64,000 nucleotides of DNA from Echinometra lucunter (GCA_029962745.1 CM057162.1:7068545-7132544), one strand, 5' to 3'. Numbered from the stretch's first letter, positions 31,146-42,327 are shown. Numbers and translations are program-made. Notes: generated by a model not told the origin, from the letters alone.

Positions 31146-32970
31146 TTAGGAGCGCGCACTGAGCATGCTCAGTTCATATTACGCATCACTGTCAGCGTGC
31201 GCTTGCTAGCACCCAGCTGTAGGCCAGTGACGTCACAATTGAATAAAAATTAGGGCGGATTGTGAATCTTTGCGCGAAATGATAGGGGATTTGTCTAGAC
31301 TATTTAAAGAAGGGACATTTTTATCTGCGCCCCCTTTTTTTAAAAAAGAATTCATAAGCATTAATGGCTAAGGAATAATTCAAAGTGTGTGTTCTCATGT
31401 TAATGACTAATTTGACGAAATAATTCCCTCATTCTACACCCTGTCTGACCGTTCATTCATGGGACCTCCACAATCAATCAAAGTTTGGATTCCCTCTCCC
31501 CCCCCCTCTCTCTCTCTCTCTCTCGGGGAGGGGTACTCGGAATCGGCGACCCATAAGAGCAGCTGCACATCCCCGTACCACCATACAAGTCCTTGTTTGC
31601 AAGCCTCGTAGCAGACCCTTTCTGTACACTTTTTGTATGAGAAATCGACAAAAATATTCATGTTAAGGGGGCTGGATGGGGTGGATGGGATGTAAGGCTA
31701 AAAAAAAAATATTGTCCGCAGCCGCGGATGAGGCGGGGCGATGGGAGGAGGTGCCCCTTTGTAAGTTCCATAACTGGAGTATCCCCTCCCTCCCACCATG
31801 TGAGGGAACGTATGAGAGTTTGTGATTTTTTATTTTTATTTTACATGAATGGGTAGGCCGAACACCAGTAGGTAGTCGGACCATCACATTTTGTGAATTG
31901 ACAGGCCCCCCCCCCCCCCGCTCTATTTTTTTACCCCCAAATTACTTTTTGGTCCTGTTTTTTTTTACCCGATATATCTGCCATCATAGGGGAGGGGAAG
32001 GGGAGAGTCACTGATCATATCATTCGTATTTTATTTATTTATTTATTTTTTTTTTTTTGGGGGGGGGGTCAATTGCTCACCTAACTCTAATATGCTTGAA
32101 GAATTTGTTCTTATTTGAGATTTTGGTGAATTAGATCCCTGATTCCTTTTAAAGTCATGTATAAATTCAAATAAATATCACATGATTAGCCAGAGGTCAG
32201 TGGGGTGTTTGCCCCCCCCCCCTCCGAAAAAAAAAAGAGAAAGGCTAAAAGAGGGGAAAAAAGAAGTTTTTAAAAAAAGTGAGAAAAGAGGGAAAAAATG
32301 TAAGAGAACGTATGAGGAGCGGAAACAGACAAGGAAGAATTGACAAAGAAACGTGACAGCTTTCAAGCTTCGCCTAGGTTAGCTCATGTGATTCATATGT
32401 TCCAGTGGTCACTACTGTCCCCCATTCCCCCCCCCCCCCATAAAATCCTAGCTATGACACTGATGCTCTGCGAACGACGGGAAACAAATACATTCTTAGA
32501 TCCACTTTCATACAATATAGCAATTTAATTTTCTTCCTTTATTTTTGGAAAAACTCACAATTCTTAGGCTTGTAAAAAGGACTACAGCATTATACAAAAT
32601 GCAATAAATGAACACCAGGGAGAGAAAAGGCTCCACTTACTAATAAGCAAAATACCACATCTCTGGTTTTGTGCTAATAGTACACGGGTATAAAATCATT
32701 AAAAAAAATCATGACAATATTGTTGTGTACTGTGTTTCACTTCCCATCAACAAGCTCTACACAACTCAGAAACCTAACAAGAAATATGAAAACATTTAAA
32801 TTGGAGAAAGAGTCGGGAAGAGTGTTAAACTGTGTGATCATAAATGACGATCAAAAATAAAGCCAATCATGATTATATCATCCTAAATATTCAAGTAATA
32901 CAAAACTAAGCAATTCAATGAGCACCGGCATAAATTTTATGTGAGACATTTAACAAAAATCTTTAACAAT
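31146..32970. other. Non-coding stretch before the second gap
   Basis: Contains CTCTCT and poly-C/poly-G runs (31498-31530, 31905-31918, 32060-32068, 32212-32222, 32429-32439). No supported exon, tRNA or recognisable element. A TGACGTCAC at 31228 and CpG-containing sequence around 31140-31210 could be part of a promoter, but no gene start follows. Confidence 0.35.
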
Positions 32971-33470
32971 NNNNNNNNNNNNNNNNNNNNNNNNNNNNNN
33001 NNNNNNNNNNNNNNNNNNNNNNNNNNNNNNNNNNNNNNNNNNNNNNNNNNNNNNNNNNNNNNNNNNNNNNNNNNNNNNNNNNNNNNNNNNNNNNNNNNNN
33101 NNNNNNNNNNNNNNNNNNNNNNNNNNNNNNNNNNNNNNNNNNNNNNNNNNNNNNNNNNNNNNNNNNNNNNNNNNNNNNNNNNNNNNNNNNNNNNNNNNNN
33201 NNNNNNNNNNNNNNNNNNNNNNNNNNNNNNNNNNNNNNNNNNNNNNNNNNNNNNNNNNNNNNNNNNNNNNNNNNNNNNNNNNNNNNNNNNNNNNNNNNNN
33301 NNNNNNNNNNNNNNNNNNNNNNNNNNNNNNNNNNNNNNNNNNNNNNNNNNNNNNNNNNNNNNNNNNNNNNNNNNNNNNNNNNNNNNNNNNNNNNNNNNNN
33401 NNNNNNNNNNNNNNNNNNNNNNNNNNNNNNNNNNNNNNNNNNNNNNNNNNNNNNNNNNNNNNNNNNNNNN
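32971..33470. other. Assembly gap, 500 N
   Basis: Placeholder gap directly upstream of the EGF array. The first repeat unit begins immediately after it, so more EGF exons may be hidden here. Confidence 0.99.
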
Positions 33471-33608
33471 ATAAGAGTTGTGTTGAAAACACCAACAAGA
33501 GTTAGTTATGTACAAAATATTCATCACCTTAGACATATTTGGCATTCACCAAACGGCTTGAAATGTACCTAAACAGCTACTCAGTTCCGAAGTTTTGTTT
33601 TCTTTTAG

Positions 33609-33707
33609 TCGACTGCAGTGTAGACGGTGTTTGTCAGAACGGAGGAAATTGTGAAAACAATGCATGCAACTGTGCTTCTGGATGGACTGGTAGTGTCTGC
33701 ACTGAAG
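33609..33707 (+). CDS. EGF-like domain exon 1 of tandem array
   Basis: 99-nt exon, acceptor tcttttag, donor GTAAAT, phase 1-1. It codes one EGF-like domain with spacing C-x5-C-x5-C-x4-C-x-C-x8-C and the usual GWTG before the last Cys. There is no calcium-binding D-x-[DN]-E-C signature, so a non-calcium EGF domain is expected. Symmetric phase means any number of units can be added without shifting the frame. Found in extracellular or cell-surface proteins. The rest of the protein is not visible. Confidence 0.85.
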
Positions 33708-34246
33708 GTAAATAGCTATAATAGTGAATTAAAATAGTTCGTATATATTTTATGACATAAGCAGTTTCTATTTAAAAAAATAACATAACTTGTCTATTAC
33801 GTATTGTCACCTAAGTATTTTGCCATTGCAATATTCAAGTTCATGATTATGCAGCATTGTATTTGCTGAGGATAAGTGATTTTTTATTTGTTACTCTTTA
33901 ATTAACCCAAAGAACATCTCGTAGACATAATAAAGATGGTTTATGAATTGACCGTTGGTCTTACAATAACCAATTTGGAAAGTTTTAATAAGTTATGTCC
34001 ATTTTTTTTCTTTTTAATTTCCTATTTATTACAGAAGCAAGAGCGTAAATGATTTTTACATTTACGTAAAGAAAAATGCAAAAAAAAAAAAAAAAGGTTA
34101 ACTTGATAGTAGAGTTATGTTCAGAACACCAAAAAGGGTTAGTTATGTACTAAATGTTCATCACCTTAGACATGTTAGACATTCAACAAACAGCTTGAAA
34201 TGTACCTAAACAGCTACTCAGTTCCGAAGTTTTGTTTTCTTTTTAG

Positions 34247-34345
34247 TCGACTGCAGTGTAGACGATGTTTGTCAGAACGGAGGAAATTGTGAAAACAATG
34301 CATGCAACTGTGCTTCTGGATGGACTGGTAGTGTCTGCACTGAAG
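34247..34345 (+). CDS. EGF-like domain exon 2 of tandem array
   Basis: Same 99-nt phase 1-1 exon as exon 1. It differs by Gly to Asp in the first loop (SVDDVC instead of SVDGVC). All six Cys are kept. Confidence 0.85.
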
Positions 34346-34884
34346 GTAAATAGCTATAATAGTGAATTAAAATAGTTCGTATATATTTTATGACATAAAG
34401 CAGTTTCTATTTAAAAAAGTAACATAACTTGTCTATTACGTTTTGTCACCTAAGTATTTTGCCATTGCAATATTCAAGTTCATGATTATGCAGCTTTGTA
34501 TTTGCTCAGGATCAGTGATTTTTTATTTGTTACTCTTTAATTAACCCAAAGAACATCTCTTAGACATGGTAAAGATGGTTTATGAATTGACCGTTGGTCT
34601 TACAATAATCAATTTGGAAAGTTTTAATAAGTGATGTCCATTTTTTTTTTCTTTTTAATTTCCTATTTATTACAGAAGCAAGAACGTAAATGATTTTTAC
34701 ATTTACGTAAAGAAAAATGCAAAAAAAAAAAAAGGTTAATTTGATAGTAGAGTTATGTTCAGAGCACCAAAAAGAGTTAGTTATGTACTAAATGTTCATC
34801 ACCTTAGACGTGTTAGACATTCAACAAACAGCTTGAAATGTACCTAAACAGCTGCTCAGTTCCGAAGTTTTGTTTTCTTTTTAG

Positions 34885-34983
34885 TCGACTGCAGTGTAGA
34901 CGGTGTTTGTCAGAACAGAGGAAATTGTGAAAACAATGCATGCAACTGTGCTTCTGGATGGACTGGTAGCGTCTGCACTGAAG
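34885..34983 (+). CDS. EGF-like domain exon 3 of tandem array
   Basis: Same exon. Differs by Gly to Arg in the second loop (QNRGNC). All six Cys are kept. AGC replaces AGT in the GS pair before the last Cys. Confidence 0.85.
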
Positions 34984-35522
34984 GTAAATAGCTATAATAG
35001 TAAATTAAAATAGTTCGCATATATGTTATGACATAAATCAGTTTCTATTTCAAGAAATAACATAACTTGTCTATTACGTATTGCCACCTAAATATTTTGG
35101 CATTGTAATATTCAAGTTCATGATTTTGCAGCATTGCATTTGCTTAGGATCAGTGATTCTTTATTTGGTACTCTTTAATTAACCCAAAGAACATCTCTTA
35201 GACATGGTAAAGATGGTTTATGAATTGACCGTTGGTCTTACAATAATCAATTTGGAAAGTTTTAATAAGTGATGTCCATTTTTTTTTTCTTTTTAATTTC
35301 CTATTTATTACAGAAGCAAGAACGTAAATGATTTTTACATTTACGTAAAGAAAATTGCAAAAAAAAAAAAAGGTTAACTTGATAGTAGAGTTATGTTCAG
35401 AACACCAAAAAGAGTTAGTTATGTACTAAATGTTCATCACCTTAGACATGTTAGACATTCAACAAACAGCTTGAAATGTAGCTAAACAGCTACTCAGTTC
35501 CGAAGTTTTGTTTTCTTTTTAG

Positions 35523-35621
35523 TCGACTGCAGTGTAGACGGTGTTTGTCAGAACGGAGGAAATTGTGAAAACAATGCATGCAACTGTGCTTCTGGATGGA
35601 CTGGTAGTGTCTGCACTAAAG
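35523..35621 (+). CDS. EGF-like domain exon 4 of tandem array
   Basis: Same exon. The last full codon is AAA instead of GAA (VCTK instead of VCTE). Donor GTAAAT intact. Confidence 0.85.
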
Positions 35622-36155
35622 GTAAATAGCTATAATAGTGAATTAAAATAGTTCGTATATATTTTATGACATAAAGCAGTTTCTATTTAAAAAAATAACA
35701 TAACTTGTCTATTACGTATTGTCACCTAAGTATTTTGGCATTGCAATATTCAAGTTCATGATTATGCAGCATTGTATTTGCTGAGGATAAGTGATTTTTT
35801 ATTTGTTACTCTTTAATTAACCCAAAGAACATCTCGTAGACATAATAAAGATGGTTTATGAATTGACCGTTGGTCTTACAATAATCAATTTGGAAAGTTT
35901 TAATAAGTTATGTCCATTTTTTTTCTTTTTAATTTCCTATTTATTACAGAAGCAAGAACGTAAATGATTTTTACATTTACGTAAAGAAAAATGCAAAGAA
36001 AAAAGGTTAACTTAATATTAGAGTTATGTTCAGAACACCAAAAAGAGTTAGTTATGTACTAAATGTTCATCACCTTAGACATGTTAGACATTCAACAAAC
36101 AGCTTGAAATGTACCTAAACAGCTACTCAGTTCCGAAGTTTTGTTTTCTTTTTAG

Positions 36156-36254
36156 TCGACTGCAGTGTAGACGGTGTTTGTCAGAACGGAGGAAATTGTG
36201 AAAACAATGCATGCAACTGTGCTTCTGGATGGACGGGTAGCGTCTGCACTGAAG
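36156..36254 (+). CDS. EGF-like domain exon 5 of tandem array
   Basis: Consensus protein. Carries the synonymous ACG (Thr) and AGC (Ser) variants shared with exons 7 and 8. Confidence 0.85.
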
Positions 36255-36799
36255 GTAAATAGCTATAATAGTAAATTAAAATAGTTTGCATTTATTATAT
36301 GACATAAAGCAGTTTCTATTTCAAAAAATAACATAACTTGTCTATTACGTATTGCCACCTAAGTATTTTGGCATTGTAATATTCAAGTTCATGATTTTGC
36401 AGCATTGCATTTGCTGAGGATCAGTGATTCTTTATTTGGTACTCTTTAATTAACTCAAAGAACATCTCTTAGACATGGTAATGATGGTTTATGAATTGAC
36501 CGTTGGTCTTACAATAATCAATTTGGAAAGTTTTAATAAGTTATGTCCATTTTTTTTCTTTTTAATTTCCTATGTATTACAGAAGCAAGAACGTAAATGA
36601 TTTTTACATTTACGTACAGAAAAATGCAAAAAAAAAAAAAAAAAAAAAGGTTAACTTGATAGTAGAGTTTTGTTAAGAACACCAAAAAGAGTTAGTTATG
36701 TACTAAATGTTCATCACCTTAGACATGTTAGACATTCAACAAACAGCTTGAAATGTACCTAAACAGCTACTCAGTTCTGAAGTTCTGTTTTCTTTTTAG

Positions 36800-36898
36800 T
36801 CGACTGCAGTGTAGACGGTGTTTGTCAGAACGGAGGAAATTGTGAAAACAATGCATGCAACTGTGCTTCTGGATGGACTGGTAGCGTCTGCACTGAAG
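36800..36898 (+). CDS. EGF-like domain exon 6 of tandem array
   Basis: Consensus protein, ACT with AGC. Preceded by the longest poly(A) run of the array (about 20 A at 36629-36648). Confidence 0.85.
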
Positions 36899-37437
36899 GT
36901 AAATAGCTATAATAGTAAATTAAAATAGTTCGTATATATTTTATGACATAAAGCAGTTTCTATTTCAAAAAATAACATAACTTGTCTACTACGTATTGTC
37001 ACCTAAGTATTTTGCCATTGCAATATTCAAGTTCATGATTCTGCAGCATTGTATTTGCTCAGGATCAGTGATTTTTTTATTTGTTACACTTTAATTAACC
37101 CAAAGAACATCTCTTAGACATGGTAAAGATGGTTTATGAATTGACCGTTGGTCTTGCGATAATCAATTTGGAAAGTTTAAATAAGTTATGTCCATTTTTT
37201 TTTCTTTTTAATTTCCTATTTATTACAGAAGCAAGAACGTAAATGATTTTTACATTTACGTAAATAAAAATGCAAAAAAAAAAAGGTGAATTAATATTAG
37301 AGTTATGTTCAGAACACCAAAAAGAGTTAGTTATGTACTAAATGTTCATCACCTTAGACATGTTAGACATTCACAAAACAGCTTGAAATGTACCTTAACA
37401 ACTACTCAGTTCCGAAGTTTTTTTGTTTTCTTTTTAG

Positions 37438-37536
37438 TCGACTGCAGTGTAGACGGTGTTTGTCAGAACGGAGGAAATTGTGAAAACAATGCATGCAACT
37501 GTGCTTCTGGATGGACGGGTAGCGTCTGCACTGAAG
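37438..37536 (+). CDS. EGF-like domain exon 7 of tandem array
   Basis: Consensus protein with the ACG/AGC variants. The upstream intron happens to be open in frame from 37305. This is chance and not part of the exon. Confidence 0.85.
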
Positions 37537-37980
37537 GTAAATAGCTATAATAGTAAATTAAAATAGTTTGCATTTATTATATGACATAAAGCAGTTTCTA
37601 TTTCAAAAAATAACATAACTTGTCTATTACGTATTGCCACCTAAGTATTTTGGCATTGTAATATTCAAGTTCATGATTTTGCAGCATTGCATTTGCTGAG
37701 GATCAGTGATTCTTTATTTGGTACTCTTTAATTAACTCAAAGAACATCTCTTAGACATGGTAAAGATGGTTTATGAATTGACCGTTGGTCTTACAATAAT
37801 CAATTTGGAAAGTTTTAATAAGTTATGTCCAAACCTTTTTTTTAAATTTCCTATTTATTACAGAAGCAAGAACGTAAATGATTTTTATATTTAAATAAAG
37901 AAAAATGCAAAAAAAGTTTTAACTTAATATAAGAGTTGTGTTGAAAACACCAACAAGAAGTTTTTTTGTTTTCTTTTTAG

Positions 37981-38079
37981 TCGACTGCAGTGTAGACGGT
38001 GTTTGTCAGAACGGAGGAAATTGTGAAAACAATGCATGCAACTGTGCTTCTGGATGGACGGGTAGCGTCTGCACTGAAG
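37981..38079 (+). CDS. EGF-like domain exon 8 of tandem array
   Basis: Consensus protein with the ACG/AGC variants. The intron before it is about 95 bp shorter. It begins with ataagagttgtgttgaaaac, as in the sequence right after the gap before exon 1, so the two share an origin. Confidence 0.85.
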
Positions 38080-38614
38080 GTAAATAGCTATAATAGTAAA
38101 TTAAAATAGTTTGCATTTATTATATGACATAAAGCAGTTTCTATTTCAAAAAATAACATAACTTGTCTATTACGTATTGCCACCTAAGTATTTTGGCATT
38201 GTAATATTCAAGTTCATGATTTTGCAGCATTGCATTTGCTGAGGATCAGTGATTCTTTATTTGGTACTCTTTAATTAACTCAAAGAACATCTCTTAGACA
38301 TGGTAAAGATGGTTTATGAATTGACCGTTGGTCTTACAATAATCAATTTGGAAAGTTTTAATAAGTTATGTCCATTTTTTTTCTTTTTAATTTCCTATGT
38401 ATTACAGAAGCAAGAACGTAAATGATTTTTACATTTACGTAAAGAAAAATGCAAAAAAAAAAAGGTTAACTTAATATTAGAGTTATGTTCAGAACACCAA
38501 AAAGAGTTAGTTATGTACTAAATGTTCATCACCTTAGACATGTTAGACATTCAACAAACAGCTTGAAATGTACCTAAACAGCTACTCAGTTCCGAAGTTT
38601 TGTTTTCTTTTTAG

Positions 38615-38713
38615 TCGACTGCACTGTAGACGGTGTTTGTCAGAACGGAGGAAATTGTGAAAATAATGCATGCAACTGTGCTTCTGGATGGACTGGTAGC
38701 GTCTGCACTGAAG
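38615..38713 (+). CDS. EGF-like domain exon 9, last before the giant palindrome
   Basis: Same exon with Ser to Thr in the first loop (DCTVDG). The donor and the next 22 intron bases (to gtaaatta) are normal. The sequence then switches to the end of the palindrome at 38735. The normal intron (aaatagttcg...) does not reappear after the palindrome, so the gene is interrupted or rearranged here. Confidence 0.85.
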
Positions 38714-38991
38714 GTAAATAGCTATAATAGTAAATTATTCACGCCTGATAAATGAGTAAACGACAGACTATTCCAATTATGCATTTTTCGTGGCTTTTAT
38801 TTACCGTTGACCACTGTCTTCTCTACATGTACATGTATCATTTTATCATTTATCATTTCACCATGGCAGTACATAAATTTACGCCAGTATTGTAAATGTC
38901 TTACACAAAGATTTGGATAACCGATACAGAACTAGTGCTGGAATCTATGTGAAGAATGAGGAAATCTGCACCCCATACATAAACCTTAAAA

Positions 38992-39263
38992 TCAAAATAT
39001 GTGAAATCCAAGTGTGTAGCCAGGGAAGGGTAAACCACGGCTAGAAGCCCCCTCCCGTAAACGAATGTCCCCCCTGCATTGCCACGAGCCCCCCTTGCTA
39101 GCCGTCAAAGAATGCCCGATCAGACGGGGAAGTTTCTTATGCAACCCGGGTGCACCACCCATTCCAACTCTCCTAAACGATTCCAGCAAACATCTTAACA
39201 ACCCGGCCCCATCACTTCCCTCCAGGACTCCGGCCTCCCCGCATGTAGAATCGAGCGAGGCTC
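38992..39263 (-). CDS. Exon-like segment P7 (3'-terminal) in palindrome left arm, unknown
   Basis: On the - strand, acceptor ttacatgtaatttcag then an open frame to a stop at 38992. The product begins GASLDSTCGEAGVLEGSDGA and contains HKKLPRLIGHSLTASKGGS and ends ..GFHIF. It is a Gly/Ser/Arg-rich tail without a known domain. An AATAAA lies further downstream near the element end. In the right arm the same segment has a 4-bp insertion (tgca near 49673) and is broken. This supports coding in the left arm or simple decay in the right. Confidence 0.35.
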
Positions 39264-39627
39264 CTGAAATTACATGTGTTACCAATGCTAAGATAACTCC
39301 TTACTAATATATGCAAGTGTGATGAAGGCCCAAATTGATAAATTCCGCCAACGAGCAAATGAAATAGCTCGCCGCCAAAGAACACGGTTTCAATGTGTAT
39401 ATACATGTACTTCAATATAAAAAAAAAATTCCTACAAGGTTGAAACCAACCAATAACTATTCGCCAACTTGTAACTACTGCGGCCCAATGTACCAGGGTA
39501 CCGCAGGAAACCCTGACATACATATTTATACATGCTTATCAATTTTCCGTCATATTAGTGCACATTTCCCAAGCTGTATTGCCTAACCACAACCTTCCGT
39601 AAACTTGCAATACTCTATTTTCCTTAC

Positions 39628-39773
39628 TTGACCACCACAATAAACCACTTTAAACTGGGATTGTGATAATTCAGAATATGAAGCATTCATAAGCATTATG
39701 GGGAGGCTATAGCGACCCAAAAAGCCTCCATATACCTCATCAGGCCTCAACCAATTTACATCTAGTCTTTTAG
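39628..39773 (-). CDS. Exon-like segment P6 in palindrome left arm, unknown
   Basis: - strand, acceptor gatttgttcgcag, donor CAA|GTAAGG, 146 nt open. It encodes KRLDVNWLRPDEVYGG then FLGRYSLPIMLMNASYSELS and KVVYCGGQ. No family recognised. The right-arm copy (49040-49200) carries indels that break the frame (ggccttttttggtcgc). Confidence 0.4.
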
Positions 39774-40624
39774 CTGCGAACAAATCGCAGGTGTTTCCTT
39801 ATAAGGAGATTTCTATTTCCACCCCATTTTCCTGAAATGTATACATATAAAATATATGCACAGCCTGACTCAATTAATTCTTCATCCATTCTTCCGTCAA
39901 AATCATACAATTCAGAAATAATATAACGTCATCGCAGGGGCAATTCCACCTGTTGAACTAGAATTGTATAACCGCTTCTAAAGCTCTGATGCTGCATTTG
40001 CCATAGCATATACGTGTAATAATGTGCCGTGTTGTGAATAATACTCATCGATCTTAAAACATCTGTACACATATTAAGAGGTACATTATCTCACTATCTC
40101 TCCACATGTAACGTAACCATGGATATCCCATAAATAAATTTTAAAGAATTATGAACAACGTATCACTAAAGGGGCTGTTAACGCTGCAACGATTGGAGGC
40201 AAATTACGATCTTAACAAATGAATTCACGAATACGGACAGTGTCATTACGAGCCTACCAACATCATATACTTAATTAATGTCCATTTACTCCTGGATCAG
40301 GTCCTCCTTCTCCAACTGATTCCATTCTTTAATCATTTCCATTATTTAAATATATTTATTCATCTATTTGTTTATTTATGTTATTTTGTTATTTTGTTTA
40401 TATATTTTTCTCTCATTATTATTATTATTTTTTTTTTATATATATATATATTATTTATTTATTTATTATTTTTTTTATTTTTTTATTTTTTTTTATTTTT
40501 TATTATTATTATTTTTTCAGGGACGGAAATCTGCCCACTCACTAAAGTCAACATTGACACTGTCTGGATTTCCGAATCGAAATGATAAATGACCGATCTA
40601 CTCTCGTTATTTTCACCACCCTAT

Positions 40625-40903
40625 AGCCCCTAAACATGAAGGGAGAGCATGCTTCAACACGTCAATATTAAGTTGAAAAACAAATATATCCGTATCGCAC
40701 TGCCACAACCTTTCCTGCATCTTAATCAAGCTATTCGCTATTAGCGATAAGCCCAAGAAACCATGGAACCTTGTAACTACACCCATGCAGGATAACATCG
40801 CATGCAACAACAATCCCGCATACTCCTCGTTCAGGCTATCTAACGCTAGTAATAACACCATCCACCCATTTTGGAACGTTACCACAAACATAAAATTGCC
40901 TGA
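40625..40903 (-). CDS. Exon-like segment P5 in left-arm-specific part, hydrophobic, unknown
   Basis: - strand, acceptor ggttatcag at about 40904, then a frame open for about 92 codons. It contains VVTFQNGWMVLLLALDSL, LLLHAMLSCMGVVTRFHGF and LGLSLIANSLIKM, so two or three hydrophobic segments suitable for membrane spans, then a polar end. It lies in the ~1.9 kb that is absent from the right arm. No homologue recognised. Confidence 0.35.
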
Positions 40904-40942
40904 TAACCATCCTGCCCATGCACCTCCTGTTCGTTATTGGCA

Positions 40943-40987
<45 letters not shown>

Positions 40988-41125
40988 TTTTGTTTTCAAT
41001 TATTATTATTATTTATTTATTTTATTTTATTTATTTATTTTTATTATTATTATAATTTTTTTTCTCTTGATAAGATTCGTTAATGGCAATACCAAGCTGC
41101 ACGAAATAAGGCAACTTGTGCCTAC

Positions 41126-41205
41126 CTGAAACGTACAGTGTGTATAGGGCCCAACAACCACCTGAACACCATTCAGGCTAAACACTTGAAATTGTGACAA
41201 TTTGA
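41126..41205 (-). CDS. Exon-like segment P4 in left-arm-specific part, unknown
   Basis: - strand, acceptor ttgatccacag, donor TTTCAG|GTAGGC, about 80 nt. Encodes FKLSQFQVFSLNGVQVVVGP then YTHCTF. Short, but the splice sites are strong. No family recognised. Confidence 0.3.
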
Positions 41206-41488
41206 ACTGTGGATCAACAGGTATGCATACAGCATTACACCAACGTTAAATCACCGTTGAGTTTGAAAACCATCCTGCATACAATCAGACTAATCGTTTC
41301 CAAAAATAACCTAAAACAGACCCTTTATGGGGCGTAATCACCACAGCACGTAACGCTGCGTAATAACCATCCCATGCACCACACAGGCTAACTCGTCAGT
41401 ATAAACATACATGTAACCTTTAAAAAGGTTAGAATTCTGAAATGTTGCTATAACATCTATCATCGCCTATTACAGCCATTCCGCATAC

Positions 41489-41718
41489 CTGACCGGGGTT
41501 CCGTTATTGGCAATATCTCCAGAGCCCCCACCCAATGCTATTGTAATATACCCTATGGATAATCCCAAGTTTAGTAACGCTAAACTATACCCAATAAACA
41601 TAAACGATTTACTTCTTCAAATCGTGACCCCTCTGAGAACAAACACTGCCCATAAACCTTGGAAAATCATAAGTAATGGGATTAACACTCCATTCGCCAA
41701 CCCTTTCTTTAATACGAT
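41489..41718 (-). pseudogene. Exon-like segment P3 in left-arm-specific part, hydrophobic, one stop
   Basis: - strand, acceptor tttatagtag, donor GGTCAG|GTATGC. The frame encodes GVLIPLLMIFQGLWAVFVLR, then after one in-frame TGA SFMFIGYSLALLNLGLSIGY and ITIALGGGSGDIANN. Two strongly hydrophobic stretches suggest a multi-span membrane protein. The TGA suggests decay or a different exon structure. Confidence 0.3.
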
Positions 41719-41857
41719 CTACTATAAATGCCAACCATGAACTACACCCGGAATTACACTTCCATCAGAACGGAAGTTTTTACCATTCGTGCCTCCACAT
41801 TCAATTGTTTATAGTTCAACTCGATTCATATACTAGAAATTTAATGGTGCGCGGAAC

Positions 41858-42026
41858 CTGAAACATTTCCACTGAACATCGTACTAAACTCTTCAGACCA
41901 CATTTTGCTTACCAGCCTAAAGGGGTTAGCTAAGAGATGCCGAACATATACATCAGCAATATGAATTAACCAATTCGGAATCCCATCTATCGAAAGGCTC
42001 TTGTGCATATAACGCATCAATATTGC
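41858..42026 (-). CDS. Exon-like segment P2 in palindrome left arm, unknown
   Basis: - strand, acceptor gattattagtag, donor TTTCAG|GTTCCG, 169 nt open. It encodes AILMRYMHKSLSIDGIPNWL, then IHIADVYVRHLLANPFRLVS, then KMWSEEFSTMFSG. The first two thirds are preserved in the right arm (48720-48810). The last third is replaced there, at the border of the left-specific stretch. No family recognised. Confidence 0.4.
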
Positions 42027-42273
42027 CTACTAATAATCAATCCGCTGTTGTGGCAAAATGAACACAGAACCATGGTTTTCGTTTAATATTATTCAATGTC
42101 ATTTCCACGTGTATCATTTGAGCATACCGGTTCATAACTTCACACTAATCTATACTGCATTCCTGTTAAAAATTCATTATTCAACCAAGGAACGGAACTA
42201 GTGCTGGAATCTCTGCCGGGAAATGAGGATTCATCTAAATGTAATACGAACCCCAAACATATTGCTAAAAACT

Positions 42274-42281
42274 TTAATATT

Positions 42282-42327
<46 letters not shown>

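Larger units (their letters stand above)
33471..38734 (+). repeat. Tandem array of nine ~638-bp EGF exon units
   Basis: Exon starts are at 33609, 34247, 34885, 35523, 36156, 36800, 37438, 37981 and 38615, giving periods of 638, 638, 638, 633, 644, 638, 543 and 634 bp. Introns are nearly identical between units, including poly(T) and poly(A) runs of variable length and a stem ACGTAAATG-atttttt-CATTTACGT in most units. The 543-bp unit has a deletion before exon 8. Such uniform introns show very recent amplification or ongoing gene conversion. Some units share diagnostic changes (units 5, 7 and 8: ggacgggtagcg and tttgcatttattatatg), so duplication occurred in blocks. Confidence 0.9.
40020..41950. 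repeat. Left-arm-specific ~1.9-kb stretch with degenerate ~100-bp repeats
   Basis: Absent from the right arm, which joins sequences equal to 40015 and 41950 directly (48800-48825). Related strings recur: ataaccatcctgcccatgcacc (40905), aaaaccatcctgcatacaat (41263), ataaccatcccatgcacc (41363), gttattggcaatat (40931 and 41506). Two (ATT/TTTA)-rich microsatellites lie at 40360-40520 and 40928-41070. It is either an insertion in the left arm or a deletion in the right. Confidence 0.5.

Noticed and set aside
31225..31235. TGACGTCAC near 31228 as a promoter of a nearby gene
   Set aside because: No gene start, exon or transcript feature follows before the gap at 32971.
37305..37544. 79-codon frame reading from the intron into EGF exon 7 as a signal-peptide-bearing start
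   Set aside because: The intron part is nearly identical to other units, where it carries stops. The open reading is chance.
33471..38734. Regularly spaced repeats as a CRISPR-like array
   Set aside because: Units are ~638 bp, contain a spliced EGF exon, and both repeat and spacer parts are conserved. The genome is eukaryotic.
39212..39523. 103-codon - strand frame in the left arm (and 102-codon + frame at 49293-49601) as an intact conserved protein
   Set aside because: Although open in both arms, it is in a different frame from the exon-like segment with the good splice acceptor at 39263. It includes a length-variable poly(T) run and has no domain.
41489..41718. Short resemblance of VRYAEWL, after a hydrophobic segment, to the helix-C motif of microbial rhodopsins
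   Set aside because: VRYAEWL follows directly after a good splice donor (GGTCAG|GTATGC), so most of it is likely intronic. It is followed by stops, and no retinal-lysine helix was found in the neighbouring segments.
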